Assembly: GCA_022843905.1 (NCBI GenBank)
Contig: JALHMT010000006.1
Span: 62,001-126,000 of the forward strand
DNA length: 64,000 nt
From: Rubrivivax sp.
GTDB taxonomy: Bacteria; Pseudomonadota; Gammaproteobacteria; Burkholderiales; Burkholderiaceae_C
Direction of reading: 5' to 3'
In this document: positions 1 through 8,846 of the stretch, piece by piece
Layout of the letters: each line of letters begins with the position of its first letter
Position numbering within the stretch: the stretch's first letter is position 1
The notes under the pieces: generated by a model
Databases searched by the model: none
Told to the model about the DNA's origin: nothing
Seen by the model: only the letters and a program-made list of their open reading frames with translations
Position numbers and translations under genes: made by a program

Positions 1-678
1 GCCATAGCTCATGGCGCGGCCGGGGTAGGCGTCGACCGCCAGCCCGGCTGCATCGAACAGCGCGCTGGTGGCCGTGGCCAGTCCGCACAGGTCTTGCGTG
101 AGCAGCAGGCGGGCCTGGCTGGTGGCCTCCAGGCTGGTGCCCGCCCCCGTGCTCGGCAAAGCTGTCTTCGAACACACGACCAACGGATCCTGCAGCAGTC
201 TGATCCGCTTGCGCGACCTGCCTTTGCCGAATCCGAAGCCGATGATGACGTCCAGCTGCCGCGCGTCGAGCCGTTGCTCCAGATCGGCCACGCCGGACTC
301 GAAGAACAGGATGCGGGTCTCGGCATGCTGACGGCGGTAAGGGTCGAGCAGCAGCGCCACGCGTCCAGCGCCCGCCAGCGGCGTGAAGCCGATCCGCAAC
401 TCGGATCGCGCGTTGGACGCGAGTTCAAGGGTCTCGGACTGCAGGGCTTCGACAGCCCCCAGGATCTCGGCAATCTTGGGCAGCAGGCGGGCGCCGGCCG
501 TCGACACTTCAAGCTGCCGGCCGCCGCGCAGGAACAGCGCTGTGCCCAGCGCCGTCTCCAGGTCCGACACCGCTGAAGACACGGTCGGCTGCGAGACCCC
601 GCACTCGCGCGCTGCGGCGCTGAAGGACTTGAGGCGTGCGGCGGCTGCCGCGTAGCGCAGGGCGGGCAGGCTATACAT
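1..678 (-). CDS. LysR-family transcriptional regulator, C-terminus cut by window edge
   Basis: The minus strand reads without a stop from an ATG at 678 to base 1, giving 226 residues of a protein that continues beyond the window. It starts MYSLPALRYAAAAARLKSFS and has a typical LysR winged HTH (about residues 3-62, with the recognition segment SQPTVSSAVSDLE), then the start of the substrate-binding domain (RSELRIGFTPLAG). It is divergent from the YdhR-like gene at 789 across a 110-bp AT-richer gap with dyad symmetry, the usual layout for a LysR protein controlling its divergent neighbour. The effector is unknown. Confidence 0.9.
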   Translation of the reverse strand, partial: MYSLPALRYAAAAARLKSFSAAARECGVSQPTVSSAVSDLETALGTALFLRGGRQLEVSTAGARLLPKIAEILGAVEALQSETLELASNARSELRIGFTPLAGAGRVALLLDPYRRQHAETRILFFESGVADLEQRLDARQLDVIIGFGFGKGRSRKRIRLLQDPLVVCSKTALPSTGAGTSLEATSQARLLLTQDLCGLATATSALFDAAGLAVDAYPGRAMSYG

Positions 679-683
679 ATAGG

Positions 684-716
684 ATAGACCTATGGATCTA
701 TAGAGAGTATAGGTCT
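684..716. promoter_or_regulatory. candidate LysR operator in divergent promoter gap
   Basis: Between the LysR start at 678 and the YdhR-like start at 789 lies a cluster of ATAG/CTAT half-sites. AGACCTAT (686-693) is exactly inverted as ATAGGTCT (709-716), with CTATAG at the centre (698-703). ATAG-N10-CTAT (684-701) resembles the interrupted dyads bound by LysR proteins. Binding by the adjacent regulator is inferred. Confidence 0.5.
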
Positions 717-788
717 TGTCTGTGTGTGGATCGAGTTGCATCTTCGGCCCATCAGCATGTGCTGATGCCATTGCAGAAAGACTCGACC

Positions 789-1091
789 ATGCGATACGCA
801 CAGATCTTCCGCTACGTCCTGACCTTGGACGAAGCCGAGTACCAGGAGCGCTGGGTGAAGCCGTATGCGGACGCCATCGCGCAGGTGCCCGGGCTCGTCC
901 GCAAGACCTGGATGGCCGACTTCGAGACCGGCACCTTCGCCAGTGTGTACGTCTGGGAGGACAAAGCCTCGATGGATGCCTTCATGGCCTCGCCGGCCAT
1001 CGCCAAGGTTGCAGCCGAACCGTTCCTTAAGGACCTGAGCATCACTGCCATCCCGGTGTACGAAGCGGCGTCGCTGATCACGCGGGGCTGA
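789..1091 (+). CDS. YdhR-like putative monooxygenase / ABM-fold protein
   Basis: A 100-residue protein beginning MRYAQIFRYVLTLDEAEYQE. Its size and the pattern GLVRKTWMADFETGTFASVYVWEDKASMDAFM resemble the YdhR (PF08803) group of small dimeric alpha/beta-barrel proteins, often annotated as putative monooxygenases; their true reaction is poorly defined. I chose the internal ATG at 789 because upstream in-frame sequence runs through the promoter gap and has no family-like residues. It is divergent from a LysR gene and precedes the CMD-like gene, so LysR control is likely. Another dimeric alpha/beta-barrel family is possible. Confidence 0.7.
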   Translation: MRYAQIFRYVLTLDEAEYQERWVKPYADAIAQVPGLVRKTWMADFETGTFASVYVWEDKASMDAFMASPAIAKVAAEPFLKDLSITAIPVYEAASLITRG

Positions 1092-1199
1092 GAGCGGGGC
1101 GGCCCGGCGGAGTACCGGGCTTCACTGCCGCAGTCCGTCTTGCCGGCGTCGCTTCAGGCGCCGTCTGCATCCCCTACCGCCATCATTCACAGGACATCC

Positions 1200-1778
1200 A
1201 TGTCGACTGTCGCCTCTTTCCCGATCAGCCGCTTCCCGGTCCCCGAGATCAAGGACCTGCCCGAAGACATCCGCACACGCATCCTGGCCGTGCAGGAGAA
1301 GTCGGGGTTCGTGCCCAACGTCTTCCTCGTTCTTGCCCATCGCCCCGACGAGTTCCGCGCCTTCTTCGCGTACCACGATGCCTTGATGGACACGCCGGGT
1401 GCGCTGAGCAAGGCCGAACGCGAGATGATCGTGGTGGCCACCAGCAATGCCAACCAGTGCCAGTACTGCGTGGTGGCGCACGGCGCCATCCTGCGTATCC
1501 GTGCGAAGAACCCGCTGGTGGCCGATCAGGTGGCGGTGAACTTCCACAAGGCCGACATCACACCGCGCCAGATGGCCATGCTCGACTTTGCGATGAAGGT
1601 CTCGGCGCAGGCCTGGGCCGTGGGTGACGCGGACTTCGACGTGCTGCGGCAGCATGGCTTCGACATGGAAGGCATCTGGGACATTGCCGGCATTGCTGCC
1701 TTCTTCGGTCTGTCCAACCGAATGGCCAATGTCACGAGCATGCGGCCGAACGATGAGTTCTACGCACTGGGCCGCTGA
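1200..1778 (+). CDS. Peroxidase-related enzyme of the carboxymuconolactone decarboxylase / AhpD superfamily
   Basis: A 192-residue protein starting MSTVASFPISRF. It carries the AhpD-type CxxCxxxH motif as C87-QY-C90-VVA-H94, the redox centre used by alkylhydroperoxidase-like members to reduce peroxides. Length and the flanking pattern (LSKAEREMIVVATSNANQC) match the 'uncharacterized peroxidase-related' branch rather than true gamma-carboxymuconolactone decarboxylase. The ATG at 1200 is preferred to 1140 because the extra N-terminus is not family-like. It follows the YdhR-like gene by 108 bp on the same strand and is probably co-transcribed. A role in peroxide or quinone detoxification is an inference from family. 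Confidence 0.85.
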   Translation: MSTVASFPISRFPVPEIKDLPEDIRTRILAVQEKSGFVPNVFLVLAHRPDEFRAFFAYHDALMDTPGALSKAEREMIVVATSNANQCQYCVVAHGAILRIRAKNPLVADQVAVNFHKADITPRQMAMLDFAMKVSAQAWAVGDADFDVLRQHGFDMEGIWDIAGIAAFFGLSNRMANVTSMRPNDEFYALGR

Positions 1779-1807
1779 TCGGCCAGCACGAGTTGAAGGA
1801 TCCCGTC

Positions 1808-3052
1808 ATGCTGTCTTGCCACGATGAGCTCGGCCTTTCTCTCACTTGCGGCTCAGCTGCAGCCGCCAGCGCGTACTGTCGCGGCGTCGACGCCTACCTG
1901 CACGCATGGCCCGGCCTGCGCGCTGCCACCGACGACGCGCTGCAGCACGACCCGGCGTTTGCGCTGGCGCACTGCCTTCGCGCGATGGAAGCGGCCACCC
2001 ACCTGCGCCGAGCCGAGGTGCGCCCGGCGCTGGACCTGGCGCTGCGCCTCGCGCCACGGGCCAGCGATCGCGAGCGATCGCACGTGGCGGTGATCGCCCT
2101 GCTGCTTGGAGGCAAGTCGGCCCAGGCGCTCGACGCAGCTCTCGAGCACGTGGCGAGCTGGCCGACCGACGCACTGGTGGCGTCCACCCTGCTGGGGGCC
2201 TTCGGCCTGTTCGCCTTCTCAGGACGCGAAGACCACGATGCCGCGCGCCTGGCGTTCGTTCGAGAACTGGCCCGGCACTATCCGGCAGACCACACCTGGA
2301 TGCTCACGCACCGAGGCTGGAGTTGCATCGAAGCCGGTGAGCTCGACGAAGGCATGGCACACGCCGAGCGCAGCCTGGCGCTGCGGCGCGCCAACGGCAA
2401 CATCGCGCACGTGGTCATGCACGGCTTGTACGAGCGCGAAGACCCCGCCGCAGCACTGGCCTTCATCGACTCGTGGCTGCCCGACTACCCCGACGACGCC
2501 ATGCTCTGGGGTCACCTGCAGTGGCATGCGGCGCTGGCCGAGCTGGCGCTGGGGCGGCAAGACGCCGCGTTGGCGCGCTACACGCAGCAAGTGGTTCGCC
2601 AGTGGGACACTGCGCCGCCCCTGGTGGGCATGACCGACGCGGCGTCGCTGCTCTGGCGTCTGCACCTGCTGGGACGGCAGCGCCTGCCGTGGTCGGCGGC
2701 AGCGGCCCATGCCGACCGCCACTTTCCGCAGGGCGGCAATGTGTTCGCCGAGCTGCACCTGGCGATGCTGGCTGCCGGGCTTGGGGACCCAGCACGCCTG
2801 GACTCATGCGCCGCTCGCCTGCGGATGGCCGCCGACAAGGGCCATGCTGCTGCGCCTGTCGCATTGGCCTGGAGTGCGGCTCTCGGCGCACTCATGGTCG
2901 GCGACACTGGGGCGGCGAGCGGTGCGCTGCGGGCTTGCCAGCATGCAGCGGTGCGTCTTGGCGGAAGCCATGCCCAGCGTGCAGTGGTCGACCTGACCCG
3001 AGACTGGGTCGACACCCGCTGCCGTTCGGCAGGGCCTCCGGGTCAGGTCTGA
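1808..3052 (+). CDS. TTC38-type tetratricopeptide repeat protein
   Basis: A 414-residue, all-helical protein of TPR-like repeats. The N-terminal block (DELGLSLTCGSAAAASAYCRGVDAYL, then DPAFALAHCLRAMEAATHL) and the later HGLYEREDPAAALAFIDSWLP and HLQWHAALAELALGR segments match the pattern of the TTC38 family, present in eukaryotes and bacteria but without a known biochemical function. No signal peptide is apparent, so it is probably cytosolic. ATG 1808 is chosen over a TTG at 1793 because AAGGA (1796-1800) is well spaced before it. It lies 30 bp after the CMD-like gene and may belong to the same transcript. Confidence 0.8.
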   Translation: MLSCHDELGLSLTCGSAAAASAYCRGVDAYLHAWPGLRAATDDALQHDPAFALAHCLRAMEAATHLRRAEVRPALDLALRLAPRASDRERSHVAVIALLLGGKSAQALDAALEHVASWPTDALVASTLLGAFGLFAFSGREDHDAARLAFVRELARHYPADHTWMLTHRGWSCIEAGELDEGMAHAERSLALRRANGNIAHVVMHGLYEREDPAAALAFIDSWLPDYPDDAMLWGHLQWHAALAELALGRQDAALARYTQQVVRQWDTAPPLVGMTDAASLLWRLHLLGRQRLPWSAAAAHADRHFPQGGNVFAELHLAMLAAGLGDPARLDSCAARLRMAADKGHAAAPVALAWSAALGALMVGDTGAASGALRACQHAAVRLGGSHAQRAVVDLTRDWVDTRCRSAGPPGQV

Positions 3053-3085
3053 CGCCGTTGTTTCCTTGCGGGCGGCCCGCGCGCA

Positions 3086-3113
3086 GAGGATGAACCGGCG
3101 CCGGTTCATCCTC
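3086..3113. terminator. 28-bp perfect palindrome between convergent genes
   Basis: Bases 3086-3099 (GAGGATGAACCGGC) are exactly inverted in 3100-3113. The element sits between the convergent stops of the TPR gene (3052) and the LysR gene (3119), so it could act as a bidirectional transcript-end hairpin. Neither side has a clean U-tract, so intrinsic termination is likely only partial; RNA-end protection is also possible. Confidence 0.5.
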
Positions 3114-3118
3114 GGGCG

Positions 3119-4090
3119 TCAGGTCTTTCCGCGTTGGCTTGGACGGTGCAGCGCGGTCGAGTGGGCGAGCGGCCTGCACCCTCGCCAAAGTCCCTGGCCC
3201 GCCTGCTGACGGGCGAGCGCCACCAACTCGTCGAACACCAGCCCTGTCGCTGCGAGTGCGGGCTCGACCGGTGACATCGCCACCACGACCCGGCGGACCA
3301 TGCCGCCGCCGGCAAACGGCAGCAGAACGAGTTCACCGGCAGCCACTTCGTCCGCCACGCTGCAGGCCGACAGCACAGCGCCGCCCAGACCGGTGCGCGC
3401 CGCTTGCACCATCACCGTCAGTGAATTGGCCTCCACCAGGACTTGTGGCGCAAGACCGGCCCTGTGCAAGGCGCGCTCGACGACGGGCCGCACGCCCAAG
3501 GGGGCACTGGGTACCGCCAGTGGCGTCGCGGCCAGCGATTCCAGATCGATCACCGATTCGCGAGCCAGCGGGTGCCTTGCGTTCACCGCGAGGAACAGCT
3601 CCTCCTCGAACACCGGCTGCCAGCTCAGGCCGTCCAGGCCGGCGTCTTCGAACAAGAGCGCCACCTGAAGTCGCCCTGATCGCAGACGGTCGGCCAGGGC
3701 ACCGCTGATCTCGTCGTGCAACTGCAGTGCCAGTCGCGGATAGAGCGAGCGCAACCGTTCGATCAGCGGGATGCACAGTGCCCGTGTCAGGCTCAGCGGG
3801 AAACCCACCGCCAGCGTGCCGCTCGGCGAGGCCGCCGTGTGCGCCAGCGCAGCCTTGGCTTCGTCACCCAGACGCAGCATGGCGCGTGCGTAGCGCGCAA
3901 GTTCTTCGCCAGCGGGCGTCAACGCCACGCCTCGCCCGGTACGCAGCAGCAGGGCCTGGCCGAACTCTGCCTCCATGTTGGCCACGTGGCGACTCAGCGC
4001 CGACTGCGCGACGTGCAGTGACTCCGCTGCACGCGACACGCTGCCCAGCTCGGCAATGCGAAGAAAGTACTTGAACTGGCGCAGATCCAT
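3119..4090 (-). CDS. LysR-family transcriptional regulator
   Basis: A 323-residue protein with an N-terminal winged HTH (MDLRQFKYFLRIAELGSVSRAA; recognition segment AQSALSRHVANMEAEFG, about residues 28-45) and a periplasmic-binding-protein-like effector domain from about residue 90. The HTH wording is like the NAC/CysB-like nitrogen-assimilation branch. It is divergent from the FAD oxidase at 4282, with about 190 bp between, which makes the oxidase and its Bug receptor the most likely targets. The C-terminal tail after about residue 300 is longer than usual and poorly conserved in character. The effector is not predictable. Confidence 0.92.
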   Translation of the reverse strand: MDLRQFKYFLRIAELGSVSRAAESLHVAQSALSRHVANMEAEFGQALLLRTGRGVALTPAGEELARYARAMLRLGDEAKAALAHTAASPSGTLAVGFPLSLTRALCIPLIERLRSLYPRLALQLHDEISGALADRLRSGRLQVALLFEDAGLDGLSWQPVFEEELFLAVNARHPLARESVIDLESLAATPLAVPSAPLGVRPVVERALHRAGLAPQVLVEANSLTVMVQAARTGLGGAVLSACSVADEVAAGELVLLPFAGGGMVRRVVVAMSPVEPALAATGLVFDELVALARQQAGQGLWRGCRPLAHSTALHRPSQRGKT

Positions 4091-4281
4091 CGCACAAGCT
4101 TACGTGGAGTCGCGTTCTCGAGGTAGCTGGTTTCGCGATGTCGACCCCGCACAAAGACATCGGACATGACGTGATCGGGCCGCCTGATCCGTACTGGCCC
4201 TGCGATACCGCCATCGCCATGTGGCATTGGCACTGGACGACCGGCATGGGTAGATTGGAGCCTTGCTTGGGGAGACCAACG

Positions 4282-5715
4282 ATGCACACCGACACCGAGG
4301 AACGAAGGGCTGGGCAAGCGAAGCCGGCCGATTCGCCCACGCGCCTGCCCGGCGCGCTGCACCACGCCCTGGCGCAGCACTTCGGCGCGCGTTTCAGCAC
4401 CGGCCTGTCGGACCGGCTCACCCACGGCAGCGACGAGTCGCCACTTCGGCCCATGCCGCCCGACGCGGTGGTCTACGCGCAAAACACGGACGATGTGGTG
4501 TTCGTGGCCAGGCTGTGCCACGAGCACCGCACGCCGCTGATTGCCTTCGGCGTGGGCTCATCGATCGAGGGTCATGTGCTGGCGCTGCACGGCGGCGTGT
4601 GCCTGGACCTCTCGCAGATGAACGCCATCCTCGACATCCGCCCCGACGACCTGTGTGCCACCGTGCAGGCCGGCGTCACGCGCAACGCGCTCAACCGCGC
4701 GCTGGCCCACACCGGCTTCTTCTTATCGGTGGACCCGGGCGCAGATGCCAGCATCGGCGGCATGGTGGCTACCGGCGCCAGCGGCACGAACACCGTGCGC
4801 TACGGCACCATGCGCGAGAACCTGGTGTCGCTGACGGTCGTCACCGCCGAGGGCCGCGTCATCCGCACCGCGCGGCGAGCGCGCAAGTCCTCGGCCGGGT
4901 ACAACCTGACGCAGCTCTTCGCCGGCTCCGAAGGCACGCTGGGCATCGTCACCGAAGTCACCGTGCGCCTGCACCCGCAGCCCGAAGCCGTGGGTGCGGC
5001 GGTGGTGAGGTTTCCCGGCGTGGTGCCGGCGGTGCAGGCGGTGATCCAGGCGCTGCAGGCGGGGTTGGGCCTGGCGCGCGCCGAGATGCTGGATGCGCTG
5101 ACCATGCGTGCCATCAATGCCCACAGCGGCACCACCCACGCCGAGGCGCCGACGCTTTTTCTCGAGTTCTGCGGTTCCACCGACCAGGTGCGCGCCCAGG
5201 GCGAGGCGATGCAGGACATCTGCAACGAGCTCGGCGGCAGCGCCTTCGAATGGGCCACACGGCAGGAAGATCGAACCCGACTGTGGGGCCCCCGCCACCA
5301 CGCCTACTTCGCAGCGCTGCAATTGCGCCCGGGCAGCCGCGCTGTCAGCACCGACGCCTGCGTGCCGCTGTCGGCGCTGGCGCAGTGTGTCGAAGAGACG
5401 ATCGTCGACATCCGCGACACGGGCCTGGTCGCACCGGTGTTCGGCCATGTGGGCGACGGCAACTTCCACTGCGTGCTGCTGGTCGATCTCGACGACCCCG
5501 CGGAGTGCCAACGCGCCGAGGCCCTGAGTTCCCGCCTGGTGCGTCGCGCCATCGCGCTGGACGGCACCTGCACCGGCGAGCACGGCGTGGGCCTGCGCAA
5601 GCAGGCCTATCTGCTGGACGAGTTGGGTGCAGACACGGTGGATCTGATGCGTCGCATCAAGCAGGCGCTGGACCCGCGATGCATCCTGAATCCGGGCAAG
5701 GTGTTCGGTGGCTGA
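4282..5715 (+). CDS. FAD-linked D-2-hydroxyacid dehydrogenase (D-lactate/glycolate oxidase GlcD type)
   Basis: A 477-residue flavoprotein of the FAD_binding_4 / FAD-oxidase_C family. The N-terminal FAD domain holds PLIAFGVGSSIEGHV (about 85-99) and GGMVATGASGTNTVRYGTMRENL; the C-terminal cap has GHVGDGNFH and TCTGEHGVGLRKQ. Members oxidise D-lactate, glycolate or other D-2-hydroxyacids to 2-oxoacids, passing electrons to a cytochrome or quinone. ATG 4282 follows a GGAGA Shine-Dalgarno (4270-4274); in-frame extension back to 4138 crosses the promoter gap. It is followed 81 bp later by a Bug receptor and is divergent from a LysR gene, suggesting uptake and oxidation of a small hydroxyacid. The exact substrate is not visible. 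Confidence 0.88.
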   Translation: MHTDTEERRAGQAKPADSPTRLPGALHHALAQHFGARFSTGLSDRLTHGSDESPLRPMPPDAVVYAQNTDDVVFVARLCHEHRTPLIAFGVGSSIEGHVLALHGGVCLDLSQMNAILDIRPDDLCATVQAGVTRNALNRALAHTGFFLSVDPGADASIGGMVATGASGTNTVRYGTMRENLVSLTVVTAEGRVIRTARRARKSSAGYNLTQLFAGSEGTLGIVTEVTVRLHPQPEAVGAAVVRFPGVVPAVQAVIQALQAGLGLARAEMLDALTMRAINAHSGTTHAEAPTLFLEFCGSTDQVRAQGEAMQDICNELGGSAFEWATRQEDRTRLWGPRHHAYFAALQLRPGSRAVSTDACVPLSALAQCVEETIVDIRDTGLVAPVFGHVGDGNFHCVLLVDLDDPAECQRAEALSSRLVRRAIALDGTCTGEHGVGLRKQAYLLDELGADTVDLMRRIKQALDPRCILNPGKVFGG

Positions 5716-5796
5716 CGCTTTCGTCCCTTCGCGGCCAAGGCGCAGCCCGAGGTGGCGCCCGAGACCCATAACGCGTCCATCGCTTCAGGAGTTGCC

Positions 5797-6780
5797 ATGC
5801 GTTCGCTGTTGAAACGTCGAGACGTGTTGCGATGGGCCGGTGCCGCCGCCTGGGCCAGCCCGCTGATTCCGGCGTTCGCCCAATCGGGCAAGGTGGTCAA
5901 GCTGCTGGTGGGCTTCCCGGCCGGCGGCGGCACCGACGCCATTGCGCGCTTGCTGGGCGAGAAGCTGAAGGATGAACTCGGCGTCCCGGTGATGGTGGAG
6001 AACAAGCCCGGCGCCGGGGGCCAGCTGGCCGCGCAGGCTCTGAAGGCCGCCGCCCCCGATGGCAGCACCTTCTTCCTGAGCCACGACCACACCATCTCCA
6101 TCCTGCCGCTGGTGGTCAAGAACCCAGGCTATGACAGCGCGCGCGACTTCGTGCCCGTGGCCGGTTTTGCCTCCTTCCCCAATGCCTTGGCGCTGTCGGG
6201 CGGCACGCCGGCCAGGAGCATGGCCGAGTACGTGGCCTGGGTGAAGGGCGCGGGCGGTGGCAAGGGATCTGTCGGCGTGCCGGCGCCGGCCTCGGTGCCT
6301 GAGTTTCTGGTCAAGGTGCTGGGCGACAAGTTCAGCGTCGACCTGGTGTCGGTACCTTACCGTGGCAGTGCGCCGATGATGGCCGACATGCTGGGCAACC
6401 AGATCGCCGCAGGCGTGGGCTCGATCCCCGACTTCATCGAGAACCACCGCAGCGGCAAGCTTCGCGTGGTGGCGGTGATGGGTGCGCAGCGCCAGGCCCT
6501 GCTGCCCGATGTGCCGACCTTGAGCGAACTGGGCTTGGCCGGGTTCGACGAACTACCCTACTACGGCGTGTTTGCGCCGGCCGGCACGCCCAAGGGCGTG
6601 ATCGACCCGTTCTCGGCCGCACTGGCCAAGGTGCTGGCCCTGCCCGACGTGCGCGACCGCCTCACTGCCATGGGATTGGCGGTGGGCCACATGAGCCAGT
6701 CTCAACTGGCCGACCGCGAGCGGGCCTACACGGGGACCTGGTCGCGCATCATCAAGGCCAGTGGCTTTCAGCCGCAGTGA
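5797..6780 (+). CDS. Bug/TctC-family periplasmic solute receptor with Tat-like signal
   Basis: A 327-residue tripartite-tricarboxylate-receptor-type binding protein. The signal peptide has a twin-arginine-like KRRDVLRW and ends near PAFAQS. The mature part shows the Bug signature VVKLLVGFPAGGGTDAIARLL, followed by VMVENKPGAGG and VPYRGSAPMMADML. Bug proteins bind small carboxylates or amides in the periplasm; most are orphans with no adjacent TctAB membrane genes, as here. ATG 5797 is preceded by CAGGAGTTGCC. It is probably in an operon with the upstream FAD oxidase and may deliver its substrate. Confidence 0.93.
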   Translation: MRSLLKRRDVLRWAGAAAWASPLIPAFAQSGKVVKLLVGFPAGGGTDAIARLLGEKLKDELGVPVMVENKPGAGGQLAAQALKAAAPDGSTFFLSHDHTISILPLVVKNPGYDSARDFVPVAGFASFPNALALSGGTPARSMAEYVAWVKGAGGGKGSVGVPAPASVPEFLVKVLGDKFSVDLVSVPYRGSAPMMADMLGNQIAAGVGSIPDFIENHRSGKLRVVAVMGAQRQALLPDVPTLSELGLAGFDELPYYGVFAPAGTPKGVIDPFSAALAKVLALPDVRDRLTAMGLAVGHMSQSQLADRERAYTGTWSRIIKASGFQPQ

Positions 6781-6896
6781 CACTGCATCGGCAGGCGCTC
6801 TGACCGTTCGCTTGGCGGTGACTCCATCTCCAGTCCGGCAGTTTCCGCTTCGACCTGAAACCTGAAGCTGGGCGTGCCCTCACGTCGGCCTGGCCC

Positions 6897-8846
6897 TCAA
6901 CTGCCACGGCCGGCTCGGGTCACCCGCAGCAGCTGCCATGCGGCCTCGACGTCGGGCTGGTCGGCGACGTCGACCACCTGCACTTGGACTTGCGCGCCGG
7001 GACCAGGCGAAGCACGGTCACCCTCCTTGAGCGCCGAGGCGAGTTGCCGCTCCAGCCGGGCCGCTGCGAGCGACAGGTGGTCGTTGTCGCCGATCCGCAG
7101 CGCGACCACGACCAGACTGTCGCCGAGTACCGTCCAGCGGTCGCCCGAGCGCAGCTGCGTGGTCAGGCCCATCACTGCCCGCTGAACCCAGCCGCTGTCG
7201 CCAGAGCCGGTGCGCACGACCAGCAGAGGTAACGCGCGCGAGTGCTGGACCGCGCGCGCCATGGCGCTCGCCATCCAGGCGCTGAAGCGGGCCGACGTCA
7301 ACAGGCCATCTGCCTCGTCGAGGTCCTGCTCGAGCCTGTGGAGGCTCAGGTGGCGTCGGGCCAGGTCCCGGTCGGCCTGGGCTTGCCGCGCCAGGATGTC
7401 GGCGCCCTGTGCGAGCGCCATCGCGCGGTCGGTCTTCAACCGCAGCGCGATGACGCTGGCGGCCCGCAGGGCCTCGTCGCGCGCGGTTTGCTCGCGCCAA
7501 CTCAGTAGTTGGCGCAGGCCGCGCACGGCGTCGGCAAGCCTTCCCTGCCGGGTCGCGATTTCGGCCGCCAGGTCCAGCAGGTTGGCGCGCTGGCGCATCA
7601 CGCCGGTGGTGTTGCCCAGGCTCAGGGCCTCGTCGCAGAAGGAGCGTGCCTCGTCGAGCAGACCTTCCTCGCAGAGGAAGGTCGACAAGCCGAGGAGCAG
7701 CGACAGCCGCAGCCCTGCACGCGACTCGGAGGCCAGCAGCCCCCTGAAGGTCTCGATCGCGGCCGGCCGGCGGCTTGCGTCGAGGAAGCCCTCGGCCCAT
7801 GCGCGGTTGATCGGCAGCAGGATGTCCTCGCCCACGCCTGAGGGGGCCGGCTCGACCTCGTCGAGCATCTGGAGCGCGCGCGCCCAGCACAGGCGGGCGC
7901 GTCCCGTATCGCCGGCGCGGGACGCCGCTTCACCGAGTTGCACCCAGGAGCCCGCGAGGGCCGAAAGGCAATGGGTGCGGAACCAGCGCGCGTCGGTACG
8001 TCGCACCAAGGCCAGCGCCCGTTCGGTCCACTCCTCGCAAGACGCAACGTCACCGGTACGCCCGAACGTGGCGGCCAGCAACTTCGCGCAGTCGGCGGCG
8101 TCGGTCGGATCGGCCATCGCTTCGGCCACCCTGAACGCTTCCGACAGGATGGGCACGGCGTCGCCAGCGGACGCGTAGCGGACGTAGAACATGGCCTTCA
8201 TGCGCAGGGTGTCGCAGCGCACTTCCGGGCCGGGTGCTGTTTCTCCCAGGCGCTCGGCGTCCTCCAGGGCCTGCCAAGCGGCCAGCATGTCGTCCAGGCG
8301 ACTGCTGACCGCGCTCTGATAGACCAGGGCCAGAACACGGGCACGCGGGTCGCGACCGCACTCGTCACGGTTTCGGAGCGCGGCGACCGTTTCGTGCAGT
8401 TCGTCGTCCAGGCGTATCCAGCGCTCCCACGCCTGCCTGCGCAACACATCGACGCGGTGCTGGGTGGTGCCGACGTCGGCCGGTGGCGTCGCGAGCGAAG
8501 GCGGGGCAGCGAGTCCCGGCGTAGAAGCAGCCGACTCCACCGTCACAGCGCCGACGAAGCGGTAGCCCACCCCGCGCACAGTGGCGAGCCACTCTGCCGA
8601 CGCCTGCTCGCTGCTGAGCAGCTGTCGCAACTTCAACATGGCCTGCGGTATGGCGCCCTTGGACACTATGGAACGCGGCCAGACCAGCCGCATCAGCTCC
8701 GCTCGCGGCAGCACGCGGTGGCGATTGGCGAGAAGGGCCGCGAGCAGGTCGAAGACTTTGGGCGATGCGGGCAACGTTTCATCGTCGCGCAGGATCTGCC
8801 GGGTTGCGGTGTTGAGCGTGAAGGGGCCAAACCGGTAGATGTTCAT
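6897..8846 (-). CDS. Winged-helix (OmpR/CadC-type) regulator with TPR-like region and degenerate GGDEF-like C-terminus
   Basis: A 649-residue protein. Residues 1-100 are an OmpR/PhoB-type DNA-binding wing (YRFGPFTLNTATRQILRDDE, then WLATVRGVGYRFVG) but there is no receiver domain. Residues about 150-500 are helical, TPR/AfsR-like sequence. The C-terminal ~110 residues (ALPLLVVRTGSGDSGWVQRA, then DRWTVLGDSLVVVALRIGD) have the strand order of a nucleotidyl-cyclase domain, with LGDSL where GGDEF would be, so any cyclase activity should be lost. ATG 8846 is used because the earlier in-frame start adds 50 residues of non-family sequence. No transmembrane segment is evident, unlike CadC. Targets and signal are unknown. 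Confidence 0.8.
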   Translation of the reverse strand: MNIYRFGPFTLNTATRQILRDDETLPASPKVFDLLAALLANRHRVLPRAELMRLVWPRSIVSKGAIPQAMLKLRQLLSSEQASAEWLATVRGVGYRFVGAVTVESAASTPGLAAPPSLATPPADVGTTQHRVDVLRRQAWERWIRLDDELHETVAALRNRDECGRDPRARVLALVYQSAVSSRLDDMLAAWQALEDAERLGETAPGPEVRCDTLRMKAMFYVRYASAGDAVPILSEAFRVAEAMADPTDAADCAKLLAATFGRTGDVASCEEWTERALALVRRTDARWFRTHCLSALAGSWVQLGEAASRAGDTGRARLCWARALQMLDEVEPAPSGVGEDILLPINRAWAEGFLDASRRPAAIETFRGLLASESRAGLRLSLLLGLSTFLCEEGLLDEARSFCDEALSLGNTTGVMRQRANLLDLAAEIATRQGRLADAVRGLRQLLSWREQTARDEALRAASVIALRLKTDRAMALAQGADILARQAQADRDLARRHLSLHRLEQDLDEADGLLTSARFSAWMASAMARAVQHSRALPLLVVRTGSGDSGWVQRAVMGLTTQLRSGDRWTVLGDSLVVVALRIGDNDHLSLAAARLERQLASALKEGDRASPGPGAQVQVQVVDVADQPDVEAAWQLLRVTRAGRGS

